A program made the translations under genes and the position numbers. The notes below the pieces were generated by a model that was not told where the DNA came from, searched no databases, and saw only the letters and a list, made by a program, of their open reading frames with translations. A stretch of 21,563 bases of DNA from NCBI GenBank assembly GCA_964401385.1, contig CAYNYF010000079.1:1-21563 (forward strand). Direction: 5' to 3'. This document shows, one piece after another, positions 15,079-21,563 of this stretch (position 1 is the stretch's first letter; each line of letters starts with the position of its first letter). The stretch is from CAYNYF01 sp964401385. Its GTDB lineage: Bacteria; Planctomycetota; Phycisphaerae; SM23-33.

Positions 15079-16236
15079 ATGATGGTCCCAAGGGATAAAC
15101 TCTTTTTAGCCGGCATTATTGCGATGGCTCTATTGCCCGTGGCGGCCCTGGGCCAGGCTCGCACTCGGTACGAGTGGCACTCACCGTCGCTGCGCGGTTT
15201 GAGCAGGATCGGGGGCGACTTCGGCCGTTACGCGTATGGATTGGGCGGCCTGAGCCGGTCCGGACAGTACGGGGGCGGGGACATACTCAGGAGCAGCATG
15301 TCGGCGCCGTCTTCCTATAACCTGGGCCGCAGCGGCGTCAGCACCGGCGGCGTGAGCGGCATTCCGGGCCTTTCGCGACCGCTGACATCCGGGCAGACCT
15401 ACGAGAGCCTGCGATTGGGCCTCCGTGTGCGGCCGGCGAGCTTGGCCGACCTTTCCAGCGGCGCCGAGGAGGTCGCCGGCAGGTCGATGACGGAGCTGCT
15501 GCCCTACATCACGGCCATGGAAGAGACCACCGCCCTCCAGGCCGAGGGAGACGAGCCCATCACCTCCTTCGTGCCCACCGAGCCCAGCATGCACCAGAGA
15601 TACATGGAGCAGGGCGATCGGCTCTTCCGCAGCGGACAGTACCTCCCCGCCGACGACGCCTTTGAGCTGGCAGTAACGATTGCCCGGTATTCCCCCGAGA
15701 CCCACCTGTGCAGGGCCCACTCGAACTTTGCCCTGGGCAAGTACAACGCGGCCGCGTACCACCTGAAAAAGGCATTGACCTACTTTTCGGAATTGCCGCT
15801 GGCGCAGATACGGATCCGCGGCTTTTACGACCGGGGCTCGGCTTTCGTCGGCCACGTCTCAAAGATACGGGAAGCGACCGAACGCCCGGAGGTCAACGCC
15901 AACGTCTACCTGCTGCTGGCATACGTTCGCTACTTTGACGGCGCCGAGGCCGAGGCCGCCGAAGCCCTCCGCAAAGCCTACGAACTTGAGCGCAAAAATA
16001 CGACAAAAGACGAGGAAACGACAAAGGCCATCCAGACGTTTTGGGAGGGGATGGTCGCCGCCGGGAGGGCCTCCGGCAGCCTGGACGGCCGCGCGCCGAC
16101 CACCAGCCGGCCCGCCGCCAGCGAGGCGCGGCCCGCCGCCAGCGAGGCCCCGGAGCCGACCACCCGCCCCGCCCAGGACCAAGGTAAAGCGACCCGGGCC
16201 GGGAAACCGGCCGTGGAGGCCAAGGAGTCCAGCTAG
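15079..16236 (+). CDS. Secreted tetratricopeptide-repeat protein
   Basis: The 385-residue product has a signal peptide (KLFLAGIIAMALLPVAALG, cleavage near residue 25). A Gly/Ser-rich stretch to about residue 110 follows (YGLGGLSRSGQYGGG, SYNLGRSGVSTGG). Residues ~175-245 carry TPR-like helices, MEQGDRLFRSGQYLPADDAFELAV then HLCRAHSNFALGKYNAAAYHLKKAL, and another unit lies near residue 275 (NVYLLLAYVRYFDGAEAEAAEALRKAY). The tail is Pro/Ala-rich with a seven-residue repeat RPAASEA encoded by a 21-bp DNA repeat at 16108-16148. TPR proteins act as scaffolds; a periplasmic role is inferred, and no partner can be named. The ATG at 15079 has GAGG eight bases upstream and is preferred over GTG at 15076 or ATG at 15082. 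It stands alone, divergent from the GH123-like gene. Confidence 0.87.
   Translation: MMVPRDKLFLAGIIAMALLPVAALGQARTRYEWHSPSLRGLSRIGGDFGRYAYGLGGLSRSGQYGGGDILRSSMSAPSSYNLGRSGVSTGGVSGIPGLSRPLTSGQTYESLRLGLRVRPASLADLSSGAEEVAGRSMTELLPYITAMEETTALQAEGDEPITSFVPTEPSMHQRYMEQGDRLFRSGQYLPADDAFELAVTIARYSPETHLCRAHSNFALGKYNAAAYHLKKALTYFSELPLAQIRIRGFYDRGSAFVGHVSKIREATERPEVNANVYLLLAYVRYFDGAEAEAAEALRKAYELERKNTTKDEETTKAIQTFWEGMVAAGRASGSLDGRAPTTSRPAASEARPAASEAPEPTTRPAQDQGKATRAGKPAVEAKESS
16108..16148 (+). repeat. 21-bp in-frame tandem repeat in the TPR gene tail
   Basis: CGGCCCGCCGCCAGCGAGGC occurs at 16108-16127 and again at 16129-16148. It encodes RPAASEA twice in the disordered C-terminus. Such a repeat could vary in copy number by slippage. 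Confidence 0.8.
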
Positions 16237-16237
16237 C

Positions 16238-16269
16238 AGTCTGTCGGACTTTGCGAACTCCGACAGACT
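16238..16269. repeat. Perfect 11-bp-stem hairpin after the TPR gene
   Basis: AGTCTGTCGGA (16238-16248) and TCCGACAGACT (16259-16269) pair perfectly around a 10-base loop, starting one base after the TPR stop codon. There is no T-run on either side, so a classical rho-independent terminator is not supported, though it could stabilise mRNA ends. CTGTCGGG recurs at about 16309-16316. It may be a dispersed palindromic repeat. The rest of 16270-16419 shows no gene. Confidence 0.8.
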
Positions 16270-16419
16270 CCTAGGGTTCCGATGTGTGCTTTGGCAGTTT
16301 GGTGACGATCTGTCGGGGGCGAGGCGAATCTTGGACTGGCAGCAACTAAAGGGGCACCACGGCCGGCCCGATACCTGTAAGGTGTTGTAGAAGTGCGGAT
16401 TGTGACTCTGTGAGCGAAC

Positions 16420-18444
16420 ATGGCCGATAACGAGACGGAAACGGGCGGCCAGCAGCCCCTCAGGAGTTTGTTCACCTGGTGCCTGGACGTCGGGGCCCGC
16501 CACCGCGTTGCGGTCAACCTGGTGGTCCATAACATCCTGTTCGCCCTGGCCCTGCTGCTGTCGTATCTGGTTCGATACGATGCGGGCTGGCCCGGCGAGG
16601 GGGGGAAAGGGGCCTGGTTCACCTACTACTACCTGCCCTCGCTGCCCTTCTTTATGCTGGTCAAGTCGATCATCTTCAGCCGCCTGAAGCTGTTCAGGGG
16701 ATGGTGGCAGTACGCCGGCATCCGCGACGTGACCAACATCGTCATTGGCAGTTGGGTGTTCCTGGTGGTGGCCGTCGCCGTTGTGTATCTGTTCGTCTAC
16801 ATGCCCCACTGGCTGGGGCAGGAGCCGGTTTTCGACTACAGCCGCGGCGTGCTGGTCCTGGACTTCATGGCCACGGTGTTCCTGGTCTCCACCGCCCGCC
16901 TGGGCGTTCGGCTCTACCACGAGGAGCTGCGCTCGGTCTCCGAGGAGGGGGTCCGGCGCGTGCTGGTGATCGGCGCCGGCAACGCCGCCGAGATGCTGCT
17001 GCGGGAAATCAACCGCATGCGGGTGGAGCGCTACCAGGTGATCGGCCTGGTCGATGACGACCCCACCAAGAAGGGCATCTACATCCACGGGATTCCGGTG
17101 CTGGGAACGACCGAGGACGTCAAGCCCATCTGCGAGCAGGAGAAGATCGACGAGATCGTCATTGCGGTTCCCTCGGCCACGCGGAAGCAGTTGCGGCGAA
17201 TCATCAAGCTGTGCCGGGGCACCAAGCTCCACTTCCAGACGCTGCCGAGCATGGGCGAGCTGATCGACGGGCGCGTCACCATCAGCCAGATCCGCAAGGT
17301 GCAGATCAACGACCTTCTCGGGCGCGAGGCGGTGAAGCTGGACACCGAGGCGGTGGCTAAGTTCCTGCGGGGCCGGCGCGTGCTCATCACCGGCGCCGGC
17401 GGCAGCATCGGCTCGGAGATGTGCCGCCAAGTGTGCCTGTTCGGCCCGTCCAGGCTCGTCCTGATCGAGCAGGCCGAGAACAACCTCTTCGAGATCAACA
17501 ACGAGCTGCGGCGGGCGTTCCCCGAAATCGACGTGGCCCCGGTCATTTGCGACATCTACGACCGGGCGCGGGTGAGAACGGTCTTCCAGACCCACCAGCC
17601 GGAGGTCGTCATTCATGCCGCCGCCCACAAGCACGTCCCGTTGATGGAAGGGAACGCGTGCGAGGCCGTGAAGAACAACGTCTTCGGCACCAAGAACGTG
17701 GCCGACGTCGCCTGCGCGTGCGGGGCGAAGGAGTTCGTGCTGATCTCCACGGACAAGGCCGTCAACCCCTCCTCCATCATGGGCTGCACCAAGCGGGTGG
17801 CGGAGATCTACGCCCAGGCCCTCAACGGGCGGGACGGCTGCGCGACCCAGTTCAGGTCGGTGCGCTTCGGCAACGTGCTCGGATCGGCCGGCTCGGTGGT
17901 GCCGACCTTCGAGCGGCAGATCCGCCAGGGCGGTCCCGTGACCGTCACCCACCCGGAGATGCAGCGGTACTTCATGACCATCCCCGAGGCCGCCCAGCTC
18001 GTCCTTCAGGCCGCCGCCGCCGGCGCGGGCGGGGAGATCGCGCTGCTGGACATGGGCGAGCCGGTCAAGATCGTGGACATGGCCCGCGACATGATCACCC
18101 TCAGCGGCCTGCGCGTGGGCGAGGACATCGACATCGTCTTCACCGGGCTGCGTCCGGGCGAAAAGCTTTTCGAGGAGCTGCGCACCGAAGGCGAGGACAT
18201 CGCCGCCACGCCGCACCCCAAGATCAAGATCTGGAAACACCGCGGCGTGGCATGGGAGCGGATTCAGCAGACCCTGGCGGAACTATCCGAGTTGGTCGAC
18301 CGCCCCAATTGGGAGCCGATCGTCGCCTGTCTGCGGCGGCTGGTGCCCGAGTACAACCCGTCGAACGCCAGTTCGGATGAGGCCCGACCGCCCGCCCCGG
18401 CCGGCGCCGAGGCCGAAAGCCGCATCGCCTCGGAAAGGCCTTGA
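16420..18444 (+). CDS. Membrane-anchored UDP-sugar 4,6-dehydratase (CapD/PglF/WbpM type)
   Basis: This enzyme class converts UDP-GlcNAc to UDP-2-acetamido-2,6-dideoxy-hexos-4-ulose for surface glycans. The 674-residue product is the long membrane form. Four predicted helices lie in the first ~170 residues. A first Rossmann domain (VLVIGAGNAAEMLLREI, ~185-200) is CoA-binding-like and followed by GLVDDDPTKKG. The catalytic SDR domain begins with NAD-binding GAGGSIGSE at about 325. STDKAVNPSSIMG at about 443 replaces the usual catalytic tyrosine region, as in other inverting or retaining members (PglF, WbpM, FlaA1), and RFGNVLGSAGSVVP and FTGLRPGEKLFEEL are also family marks. The C-terminal ~35 residues are Pro/Ala-rich and probably disordered. 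The start ATG has only a weak ribosome site (GTGAGCGA). It is the first gene of a four-gene glycan block. Confidence 0.95.
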   Translation: MADNETETGGQQPLRSLFTWCLDVGARHRVAVNLVVHNILFALALLLSYLVRYDAGWPGEGGKGAWFTYYYLPSLPFFMLVKSIIFSRLKLFRGWWQYAGIRDVTNIVIGSWVFLVVAVAVVYLFVYMPHWLGQEPVFDYSRGVLVLDFMATVFLVSTARLGVRLYHEELRSVSEEGVRRVLVIGAGNAAEMLLREINRMRVERYQVIGLVDDDPTKKGIYIHGIPVLGTTEDVKPICEQEKIDEIVIAVPSATRKQLRRIIKLCRGTKLHFQTLPSMGELIDGRVTISQIRKVQINDLLGREAVKLDTEAVAKFLRGRRVLITGAGGSIGSEMCRQVCLFGPSRLVLIEQAENNLFEINNELRRAFPEIDVAPVICDIYDRARVRTVFQTHQPEVVIHAAAHKHVPLMEGNACEAVKNNVFGTKNVADVACACGAKEFVLISTDKAVNPSSIMGCTKRVAEIYAQALNGRDGCATQFRSVRFGNVLGSAGSVVPTFERQIRQGGPVTVTHPEMQRYFMTIPEAAQLVLQAAAAGAGGEIALLDMGEPVKIVDMARDMITLSGLRVGEDIDIVFTGLRPGEKLFEELRTEGEDIAATPHPKIKIWKHRGVAWERIQQTLAELSELVDRPNWEPIVACLRRLVPEYNPSNASSDEARPPAPAGAEAESRIASERP

Positions 18445-18498
18445 CCGCCGGCGCGGGCGCCAGTCAAGATCCATAGTCGCGTCGTGAGGACCGGGAAC

Positions 18499-19626
18499 AT
18501 GAACGCAGTGCCGATTCCCCTGTCCAGCCCCGACATCGTCGAGGCCGATCGCCAGGCCGTCCGCAGCGTGCTCATGACGAGCCGGTTGAGCATCGGCCCC
18601 CGGGTGCAAGGCTTCGAGGCGGCGGTGGCCGGCCGCGCCGGGCGGAAACACGGCGTCGCCGTCAACTCCGGCACCAGCGGGCTGCACCTGTGCGTGCGGG
18701 CGATGGAAATCGGCGCCGGCGATGAGGTCATCACCACGCCCTTCTCCTTCGTCGCCACCACCAACTGCCTGCTGTTCGAGCGCGCCCGGCCGGTGTTCGT
18801 GGACATCGACCCCGAAAGCTACAACCTGGACCCCGGCGCCATCGAGGCGGCTCTCACCAGCCGCACCAAGGCCCTGCTACCGGTGGAGGTCTTCGGCAAC
18901 ACCTCCCATTTCGAGCAATACGAGCGCATCGCCCGAAGGGCCGGGCTGACGCTGATCGAGGACTGCTGCGAGGCCCTCGGCGGCGTTTCGAACGGGCGCG
19001 CGGTCGGCGGCTTCGGCGATTGCGGCGTGTTCGCCTTCTACCCCAACAAGCAGATCACCGCCGGCGAAGGCGGCATGATCGTCACCGACGACGACCGCCT
19101 CGCCGAGCTGTGCCGCTCCATGCGCAACCAGGGCAGGGACTCCGAGGCGTGGCTGACGCACGCGCGCCTCGGGTACAATTACCGCATGAGCGAAATGACC
19201 GCCGCCCTGGGCGAGTCTCAGATGGCAAGGCTGGACGAGATGCTCGAGAAGCGCCGCCGGGCGGCCGGGCTGTACCGGCAGGCGCTCGGCGGGATGGAGC
19301 AAATCCACCTGCCGCCGATGGGCGACCCGGAGCGGGCGAGCTGGTTCGTCTACGTCATCCGGCTGCGCGACCGCTTCAGCCAGGCCGACCGCGACGCCGT
19401 CATCGCCCACCTCCGCGCCGCCGGCGTCGGCTGCAGCACGTATTTCCCGCCGATCCATCTCCAGCCGTACATAATGGAAATGCTGGGGACGCGGCCGGGC
19501 GATTTTCCGATCACCGAACGGATCGCCGCGCGGACGATCGCCCTGCCGTTCTTTACGAACATCGCGGCCGAGCAGGTCGCCCGCGTGAAAGAGACGCTCG
19601 TCGAGGCGATCCGGGAGGAGACATAG
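18499..19626 (+). CDS. DegT/DnrJ/EryC1-family sugar aminotransferase
   Basis: This PLP enzyme most likely aminates the 4-keto sugar nucleotide made by the dehydratase just upstream, as PglE/WbpE-type enzymes do. The 375-residue protein shows SGTSGLHLCVRAM (phosphate-binding region), DEVITTPFSFVATTNC, FVDIDPESYNLDP, LIEDCCEALGG with the PLP-pairing Asp, and FAFYPNKQITAGEGG with Schiff-base Lys184. ARLGYNYRMSEMTAALG and TYFPPIHLQP are further hallmarks. The frame opens with a GTG at 18484. ATG at 18499 is preferred because GAGGA (18486-18490) sits eight bases before it. It is separated by 54 bp from the dehydratase and by only 4 bp from a second, divergent DegT gene, so all are probably co-transcribed. 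The precise sugar is not determinable. Confidence 0.95.
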   Translation: MNAVPIPLSSPDIVEADRQAVRSVLMTSRLSIGPRVQGFEAAVAGRAGRKHGVAVNSGTSGLHLCVRAMEIGAGDEVITTPFSFVATTNCLLFERARPVFVDIDPESYNLDPGAIEAALTSRTKALLPVEVFGNTSHFEQYERIARRAGLTLIEDCCEALGGVSNGRAVGGFGDCGVFAFYPNKQITAGEGGMIVTDDDRLAELCRSMRNQGRDSEAWLTHARLGYNYRMSEMTAALGESQMARLDEMLEKRRRAAGLYRQALGGMEQIHLPPMGDPERASWFVYVIRLRDRFSQADRDAVIAHLRAAGVGCSTYFPPIHLQPYIMEMLGTRPGDFPITERIAARTIALPFFTNIAAEQVARVKETLVEAIREET

Positions 19627-19630
19627 GCCA

Positions 19631-20791
19631 ATGACTGCCGCCGTCCGGAAGTTCGAAAGGGCCTTTGCCCAGTGGTTGCCAGTCAGATCGGCCTTTGCCT
19701 TCTGGAAAGGCCGGGTGGCGATGTACGCCATCTTGAAGGCCATGGGAATCGGCGAAGGCGACGAGGTGATCCTGCCGGGTTATACCTGCGTGATGGATGT
19801 GAACCCCATCAAGTACCTCGGCGCCAAGCCGGTCTACGTGGATATCGAGCCGGTCACCTACAACATGGACGTCCGCCTGCTCGAAGAGAAGATCACCCCA
19901 GACACCAGGCTCATCATTGCCCAGCACACCTACGGATACCCCTGCGAAATAGACGCCATTATGGACGTGGGCGGGCGGCACGGCATCCCAGTAGTGGAAG
20001 ACTGCTGCGTGGCAGTCCGCTCGACGTACAAGGGCACGGTGTGCGGGACCTACGGCGTGGCGACATACTGGTCCTTTCAGTGGAACAAGGCTTTCACCGC
20101 CGGCATCGGCGGCATGGCCACCACCGATGACGGCGAGCTGGCCGGCAAGATCGAAACGATCTGCCGTGAGCAGCTTCGGCTGCCTTCGGCCAAGGCGGCT
20201 CTTGCCTTGTCGGTGCAACGGTTCTTTTACCGACTGCTCATCTACCCGCGCACGACCGGCGCAGCCGCCGCCGTGTTCCGCTGGCTGACCGGCAAGGGCG
20301 TCGTCATCGGCTCTTCCTCCGCAGAGGAATTCACGCCGACGATGCCGGAGGGTTTCTTCATGGGCATGAGCTCCGGTCAGGGGCGAGCGGGTCTGCGCGG
20401 GCTCAGGAAGATCGACCGGAACATCGCCCACCGCCGGCGGATGCGGGCGATCTACGACAGGTTGCTCGGCAAAGCCGGCTTGGACGTAGCGGAGATCCCC
20501 GCGTACATGGACCCCGTGCTCGTCCGTTACCCGGTCCGCGTTGCCGACAAGCAGCGCGCCCTGGCCGCTGCCCCGGGAAAGCTGCTGGAGATCGGAAGCT
20601 GGTTCGAATGTCCGCTGCACCCGAGCCAGACCCCCATGCACCTGTACGACTATCAGGAGGGCATGTGTCCCGTCGCCGAGAGGGCCTGCCGCGAAACAAT
20701 CAATCTGCCGACCCACCCGCGGGCGAATGAGAGGACCGCCCGGCGAAGCGTGGAATTCGTGGCCGAGATCGGACGGCCAAAGGACAGTTGA
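19631..20791 (+). CDS. Divergent DegT/DnrJ-family PLP-dependent protein
   Basis: The 386-residue protein is a second fold-type I sugar aminotransferase homologue. Visible marks are DEVILPGYTCVMDVNPIKYLGAKPVYVDI, PVVEDCCVAV, and SFQWNKAFTAGIGGMATTDD with the presumed PLP lysine at 153. The lysine is retained, so a catalytically dead role is not indicated. It differs from its neighbour: the N-terminus is shorter, the QWNK context replaces YPNK, and a helical insert (ALSVQRFFYRLLIYPRTTGAAAAVFRWLTG) follows the lysine, suggesting membrane or partner contact. The C-terminal half lacks the standard YFPPIHLQP motif but has WFECPLHPSQTPMHLYDY in an equivalent place. It starts 4 bp after the previous stop, with GGAGGAG upstream. 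It may use a different keto-sugar or act on a later intermediate. Confidence 0.9.
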   Translation: MTAAVRKFERAFAQWLPVRSAFAFWKGRVAMYAILKAMGIGEGDEVILPGYTCVMDVNPIKYLGAKPVYVDIEPVTYNMDVRLLEEKITPDTRLIIAQHTYGYPCEIDAIMDVGGRHGIPVVEDCCVAVRSTYKGTVCGTYGVATYWSFQWNKAFTAGIGGMATTDDGELAGKIETICREQLRLPSAKAALALSVQRFFYRLLIYPRTTGAAAAVFRWLTGKGVVIGSSSAEEFTPTMPEGFFMGMSSGQGRAGLRGLRKIDRNIAHRRRMRAIYDRLLGKAGLDVAEIPAYMDPVLVRYPVRVADKQRALAAAPGKLLEIGSWFECPLHPSQTPMHLYDYQEGMCPVAERACRETINLPTHPRANERTARRSVEFVAEIGRPKDS

Positions 20792-20810
20792 TCAGAGAGA
20801 GAGAGCGACC

Positions 20811-21443
20811 ATGGCTCAGACGGGCGCCCTGCCCGGCGGATCCCCGCTGGACCTGGACTATTTCGTGGAATGGCGGCCATACCTGTGGCGGCGGCCTGTC
20901 GCCGACGCCCTCAGCTTCCTCGGCGACCTGCGCGGCAAGCGGCTTCTCGAGATCGGCGGCAGGTCCGGACGCATGGCGTGTCTGTTCGCCCTGCTGGGGG
21001 CCAACGTCACCGTGCTGGAAAAGGCCTCCCTGGACATCGCCAGCGACCAGCTCGCCAAACACGACGTCGCCGACCGGGTAAGGCTCATCCGCACTCGGGG
21101 CGGCTTTGAAGAGATCGCCGGTGAGACCTTCGACGCCATCTTCACCAAGAGCGTGCTGTGGTGCATCCAGGACCTCGGCGGGTTCCTCGACCGGATAGGC
21201 GAGCACCTCGTCGACGGCGGCAAGGCCGCGTTCGTGGAGAACTACAAGGGGGGGCGGCTGCTCTTCTGGCTGCGGCGGCACCTCATACACCGCGGGCGGT
21301 TCAGCTACGAAAAGGGCTATTGCGGGATCACGCCGCAGCAGATCGCGCTGTTCCGGCAGCGCTTCGCGGCCCTGCACGTCCGTCGCCACCGCTACTTCGT
21401 GTGGGAGATCTTCGGGCGCAAGGCACCCGGGCAAGCTCGCTGA
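20811..21443 (+). CDS. Class I SAM-dependent methyltransferase
   Basis: The 210-residue product has motif I RLLEIGGRSGRMACLFALLG, strand-2 acidic residue in VTVLEKAS, then FDAIFTKSVLWCIQDLGGFLDRIGEHLVDGGKAAFVENYKGG in the motif II-III region. The C-terminus (GYCGITPQQIALFRQRF, YFVWEIFGRK) resembles small methyltransferases in polysaccharide clusters. No signal peptide or membrane helix is seen. The open frame extends upstream to 20541, but ATG at 20811 is chosen: it follows a purine-rich GAGAGAGAGAG and lies 19 bp after the second DegT stop. It probably methylates a sugar or sugar nucleotide made by this cluster (inference); N- or O-methylation cannot be told apart from sequence. Confidence 0.9.
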   Translation: MAQTGALPGGSPLDLDYFVEWRPYLWRRPVADALSFLGDLRGKRLLEIGGRSGRMACLFALLGANVTVLEKASLDIASDQLAKHDVADRVRLIRTRGGFEEIAGETFDAIFTKSVLWCIQDLGGFLDRIGEHLVDGGKAAFVENYKGGRLLFWLRRHLIHRGRFSYEKGYCGITPQQIALFRQRFAALHVRRHRYFVWEIFGRKAPGQAR

Positions 21444-21464
21444 CGGGCGCTTGCCGAGGGCGCG

Positions 21465-21563
21465 CTAGCGCGACAACGAATGCTTCTCCCCGTCGATCTT
21501 CCCGCCCTTCCGCAGGATGCAGAAGGAGACGACGCCCCAGACGGACCCCAGCCCGTAGCAGAA
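21465..21563 (-). CDS. C-terminal end of an unidentified membrane protein (partial)
   Basis: A minus-strand frame enters from the right edge and stops with TAG at 21467-21465. The visible 32 residues begin FCYGLGSVWGVVSFCILRKG, which looks like the end of a last transmembrane helix, followed by a charged tail ending GEKHSLSR. The hydrophobic-then-basic pattern supports a real coding end, but the fragment is too short to name. It converges on the methyltransferase gene with 21 bp between stop codons. A plus-strand frame from ATG at 21480 is also open but is Pro/Asp-rich and less protein-like. Confidence 0.5.
   Translation of the reverse strand, partial: FCYGLGSVWGVVSFCILRKGGKIDGEKHSLSR

Noticed and set aside
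16238..16269. Rho-independent terminator
   Set aside because: The stem is perfect, but neither side has a T-run. Kept as a hairpin repeat.
15859..18240. Long minus-strand open frame antisense to the dehydratase
   Set aside because: Composition is Asp/His/Gln/Arg-rich with no domain or start signal. It mirrors the clearly conserved dehydratase codons, a common artefact in GC-rich DNA.
21480..21563. Plus-strand gene start at the right edge
   Set aside because: The open frame is short and Pro/Asp-rich with no ribosome site. The opposite strand encodes a plausible membrane-protein end.

Overview
The window is GC-rich chromosomal DNA from an uncultured-type bacterium, most probably a member of the Planctomycetota (Phycisphaerae-like). 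That assignment is an inference. It rests on base composition, dispersed GTAGGGCGGGGCTAC and GGTGGGTTGC repeats, a GH123/DUF4091-like secreted protein, a DUF2723 membrane protein, and the mix of envelope genes. No rRNA, intact tRNA, CRISPR array or transposase was found.

Layout. Positions 1-199 hold a degenerate tandem repeat and a small hairpin repeat. Next come queC (7-cyano-7-deazaguanine synthase) and a predicted coiled-coil lipoprotein that resembles the periplasmic part of Wzz/GumC chain-length proteins. On the minus strand follows an iron-uptake operon reading dtxR-type regulator, feoA, feoB (5393 down to 2349), with a good sigma70-like promoter at 5438-5466. Upstream of it on the same strand is a tightly coupled three-gene unit: methyltransferase, sugar-phosphate isomerase/epimerase-like TIM barrel, SGNH hydrolase (7729 down to 5559). 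Positions 7730-8099 are a repeat-rich gap.

From 8100 the genes alternate in direction. An MFS transporter (+) overlaps the end of a DUF2723 GT-C-like membrane protein (-) by 20 bp. The latter is divergent from a UbiA-family enzyme (+) of the decaprenyl-phosphate phosphoribosyltransferase type. A large secreted GH123-like protein (-) is divergent from a secreted TPR protein (+).

From 16420 to 21443 a plus-strand block looks like an operon for an amino-sugar-containing surface glycan. It holds a membrane-anchored UDP-sugar 4,6-dehydratase (PglF/WbpM type), two DegT/DnrJ aminotransferases 4 bp apart, and a SAM methyltransferase. A minus-strand gene runs off the right edge.

The iron operon and queC are conventional housekeeping functions. 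The envelope and glycan genes share a theme: the dehydratase and first aminotransferase would make a 4-amino-4,6-dideoxy sugar nucleotide, and the UbiA and DUF2723 pair suggests a polyprenyl-phosphate-linked pentose donor and a transferase. I see no clearly new defence or mobile system. The most useful second looks are the UbiA/DUF2723 pair, the membrane-free Wzz-like lipoprotein, the three-gene methyltransferase/isomerase/SGNH unit and the repeat families.
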